Source: Bacteroidota bacterium (GTDB lineage: Bacteria > Bacteroidota > Bacteroidia > Chitinophagales > Chitinophagaceae). Taken from it: DNA of 6,150 bases. Both the position numbers and the translations under genes were made by a program. This document shows, one piece after another, positions 4,768 to 6,150 of this stretch. A model generated the notes under the pieces. That model was not told where the DNA came from. It saw only the letters and a program-made list of their open reading frames with translations, and searched no databases. The stretch is taken from NCBI GenBank assembly GCA_023411775.1, contig JAEYOL010000267.1:1-6150 (forward strand), given 5' to 3'. The first letter of the stretch is position 1; every line of letters starts with the position of its first letter.

Positions 4768-6144
4768 ATGTATTTTTTAGCAATCAATTGGGCAGCGGTA
4801 AGTGTGCAGGTAGGACAACTATTGCTGGCTTTATCAATCCTGATCGTGCTTCATGAATTCGGGCATTATATAACCGCGAGATGGTTTGGATGTCGGGTGG
4901 AGAAATTCTTTCTCTTCTTTGACCCCTGGTTTTCACTGGTGAAAAAGAAAGTTGGCGAAACCGTTTACGGTATCGGCTGGCTTCCACTGGGTGGTTATGT
5001 GAAGATATCCGGCATGATCGATGAAAGCATGGATAAAGAAGCCATGAAACAGCCCCCGAAGGAATGGGAGTTCAGAAGTAAGCCCGCCTGGCAAAGACTG
5101 ATCATTATGCTGGGTGGGATCATCATGAACGTGCTGGTCGCTTTTATTATCTACGCTTTTGTGCTGATGATCTGGGGTGAGAAAAAAGTACCCAATGCAA
5201 GTGTTAAGAATGGTATATGGGTGATCGATTCGGTGATGCACAAATTCGGTTTTCAGAACGGTGATAAGATCATTGCGATCAACGGAGATACTATTAAGAA
5301 TTTCGACGATGTCCAGTTAAAAGTATTAATAGGAGGCAAGGATGTGTTGCTCGAAAGAGACGGGAAACTCATGAACCTGGCTTTGCCTGTTGACGTGATC
5401 GATAAAGTGATCACCCGCAAGGATAAGAAAAGAATATTGATGGCCCAGCGGCTACCAGCCATCGTAGGGACCTATCGGGAAAGGGACAGCGCCCTACTTG
5501 GTAAAAAAGCCGGGCTCCAGGCTTTTGACCGTATTCTCGCAATCAATGGTGAGCCTGTCCAGTTTGTTGATGAGATCAATTCGATCGGAAGCCGGTATAA
5601 AAATGGGGAAGTAGTGCTGGATGTGATGCGCAACACAGATACTTTACAATTGAAAAGTAAAGTCAATGAAGACGGAAGATTGGAATTGGCGCTGTTGACC
5701 GACGAGCAATATGATAGCCTTGGTGTGTACCAGATCGTTCATACCAAATATGGTTTTTTCCCCGCATTTCCAGCGGGAGTAGCTAAATCGGTAGAGAAGC
5801 TTAGCGGGTATATCGACCAGTTCAAATTGATTTTGAATCCCGAAACAGGAGGATACAAGGGGCTTGGTGGATTTAAAGCCATCGGTTCAGTATTCCCGAC
5901 TGAATGGAGCTGGGAAGCATTTTGGAATATTACCGCTTTCCTTTCCATCATCCTCGCGTTTATGAATCTTTTGCCTATTCCGGCTTTGGACGGCGGGCAT
6001 GTGATGTTCACCCTGTATGAGATGGTAAGCGGTCGTAAACCCAATGAGAAATTCATGGAATATGCGCAGGTCGCTGGCATGATTTTGTTGCTGTTGCTGA
6101 TGCTATATGCGAATGGGAATGATTGGTTTGGATGGGGACGTTAG
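4768..6144 (+). CDS. rseP: RseP-type site-2 intramembrane zinc metalloprotease
   Basis: The 458-residue protein is a complete M50B (site-2) protease, which cleaves transmembrane segments of anti-sigma factors or remnant signal peptides in the inner membrane. Zinc-binding and catalytic HEFGH lies at 29-33 in the first hydrophobic segment (about 14-33). The third metal ligand, Asp408, lies in LDGGH (407-411) after NLLPIP at 400-405. Further hydrophobic segments are at about 110-136, 386-406 and 434-448, giving the four-helix RseP core. Between helices 2 and 3 are two PDZ-like segments with ligand-site signatures GFQNGDKIIAINGD (161-174) and AGLQAFDRILAINGE (248-262); the second lacks the usual Gly before Asp. 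WLPLGGYVKISG at 71-82 is the conserved GGY/membrane-reentrant beta region. No Shine-Dalgarno site precedes the ATG. Closeness to dxr is shared by many bacteria. Whether it serves a sigma-E-like pathway in this phylum cannot be read from the window. Confidence 0.96.
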   Translation: MYFLAINWAAVSVQVGQLLLALSILIVLHEFGHYITARWFGCRVEKFFLFFDPWFSLVKKKVGETVYGIGWLPLGGYVKISGMIDESMDKEAMKQPPKEWEFRSKPAWQRLIIMLGGIIMNVLVAFIIYAFVLMIWGEKKVPNASVKNGIWVIDSVMHKFGFQNGDKIIAINGDTIKNFDDVQLKVLIGGKDVLLERDGKLMNLALPVDVIDKVITRKDKKRILMAQRLPAIVGTYRERDSALLGKKAGLQAFDRILAINGEPVQFVDEINSIGSRYKNGEVVLDVMRNTDTLQLKSKVNEDGRLELALLTDEQYDSLGVYQIVHTKYGFFPAFPAGVAKSVEKLSGYIDQFKLILNPETGGYKGLGGFKAIGSVFPTEWSWEAFWNITAFLSIILAFMNLLPIPALDGGHVMFTLYEMVSGRKPNEKFMEYAQVAGMILLLLLMLYANGNDWFGWGR

Positions 6145-6150
6145 GTTAGT

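Overview
The window looks like chromosomal core sequence from a Bacteroidota bacterium, most likely the Chitinophagaceae/Sphingobacteriales side. The evidence is the style of the proteins, the absence of Shine-Dalgarno sites before the starts, and promoters of the Bacteroidota form TTTG-N19-TAnnTTTG. The family-level placement is inference from protein flavour, not a measurement.

Left part (1-1610, all genes on the minus strand). The window opens inside a PolX-type DNA polymerase gene; only its first 81 codons are present. About 500 bases without a credible gene follow (246-744), rich in short palindromes that resemble dispersed intergenic repeats of this phylum. Next comes a very small gene (800-928) for a 42-residue lysine/alanine/proline peptide resembling a histone H1 tail. 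It has its own predicted promoter (969-999) and a strong intrinsic terminator (745-775). Upstream of it is the ribosomal protein pair rplU-rpmA (L21 and L27), preceded by a full-consensus promoter (1650-1680) and a short leader hairpin (1626-1642).

Right part (1611-6150, all genes on the plus strand). A divergent control region separates rplU from a GH3-superfamily acyl-adenylating enzyme. Eighteen bases after it comes dxr (IspC, second step of the MEP isoprenoid pathway). After a 226-base gap comes rseP, a membrane-embedded site-2 zinc metalloprotease with two PDZ-like segments. rseP is complete and ends six bases before the window edge.

How it fits together: this is mostly housekeeping (translation, isoprenoid precursors, envelope proteolysis, DNA repair). 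dxr and rseP lie near each other in many bacteria; the GH3 gene ahead of dxr is the less expected neighbour. I see no phage, IS element, CRISPR array, tRNA or rRNA. The best candidate for something little described is the 42-residue basic peptide gene, followed by the palindrome-rich intergenic stretch and the rplU leader.
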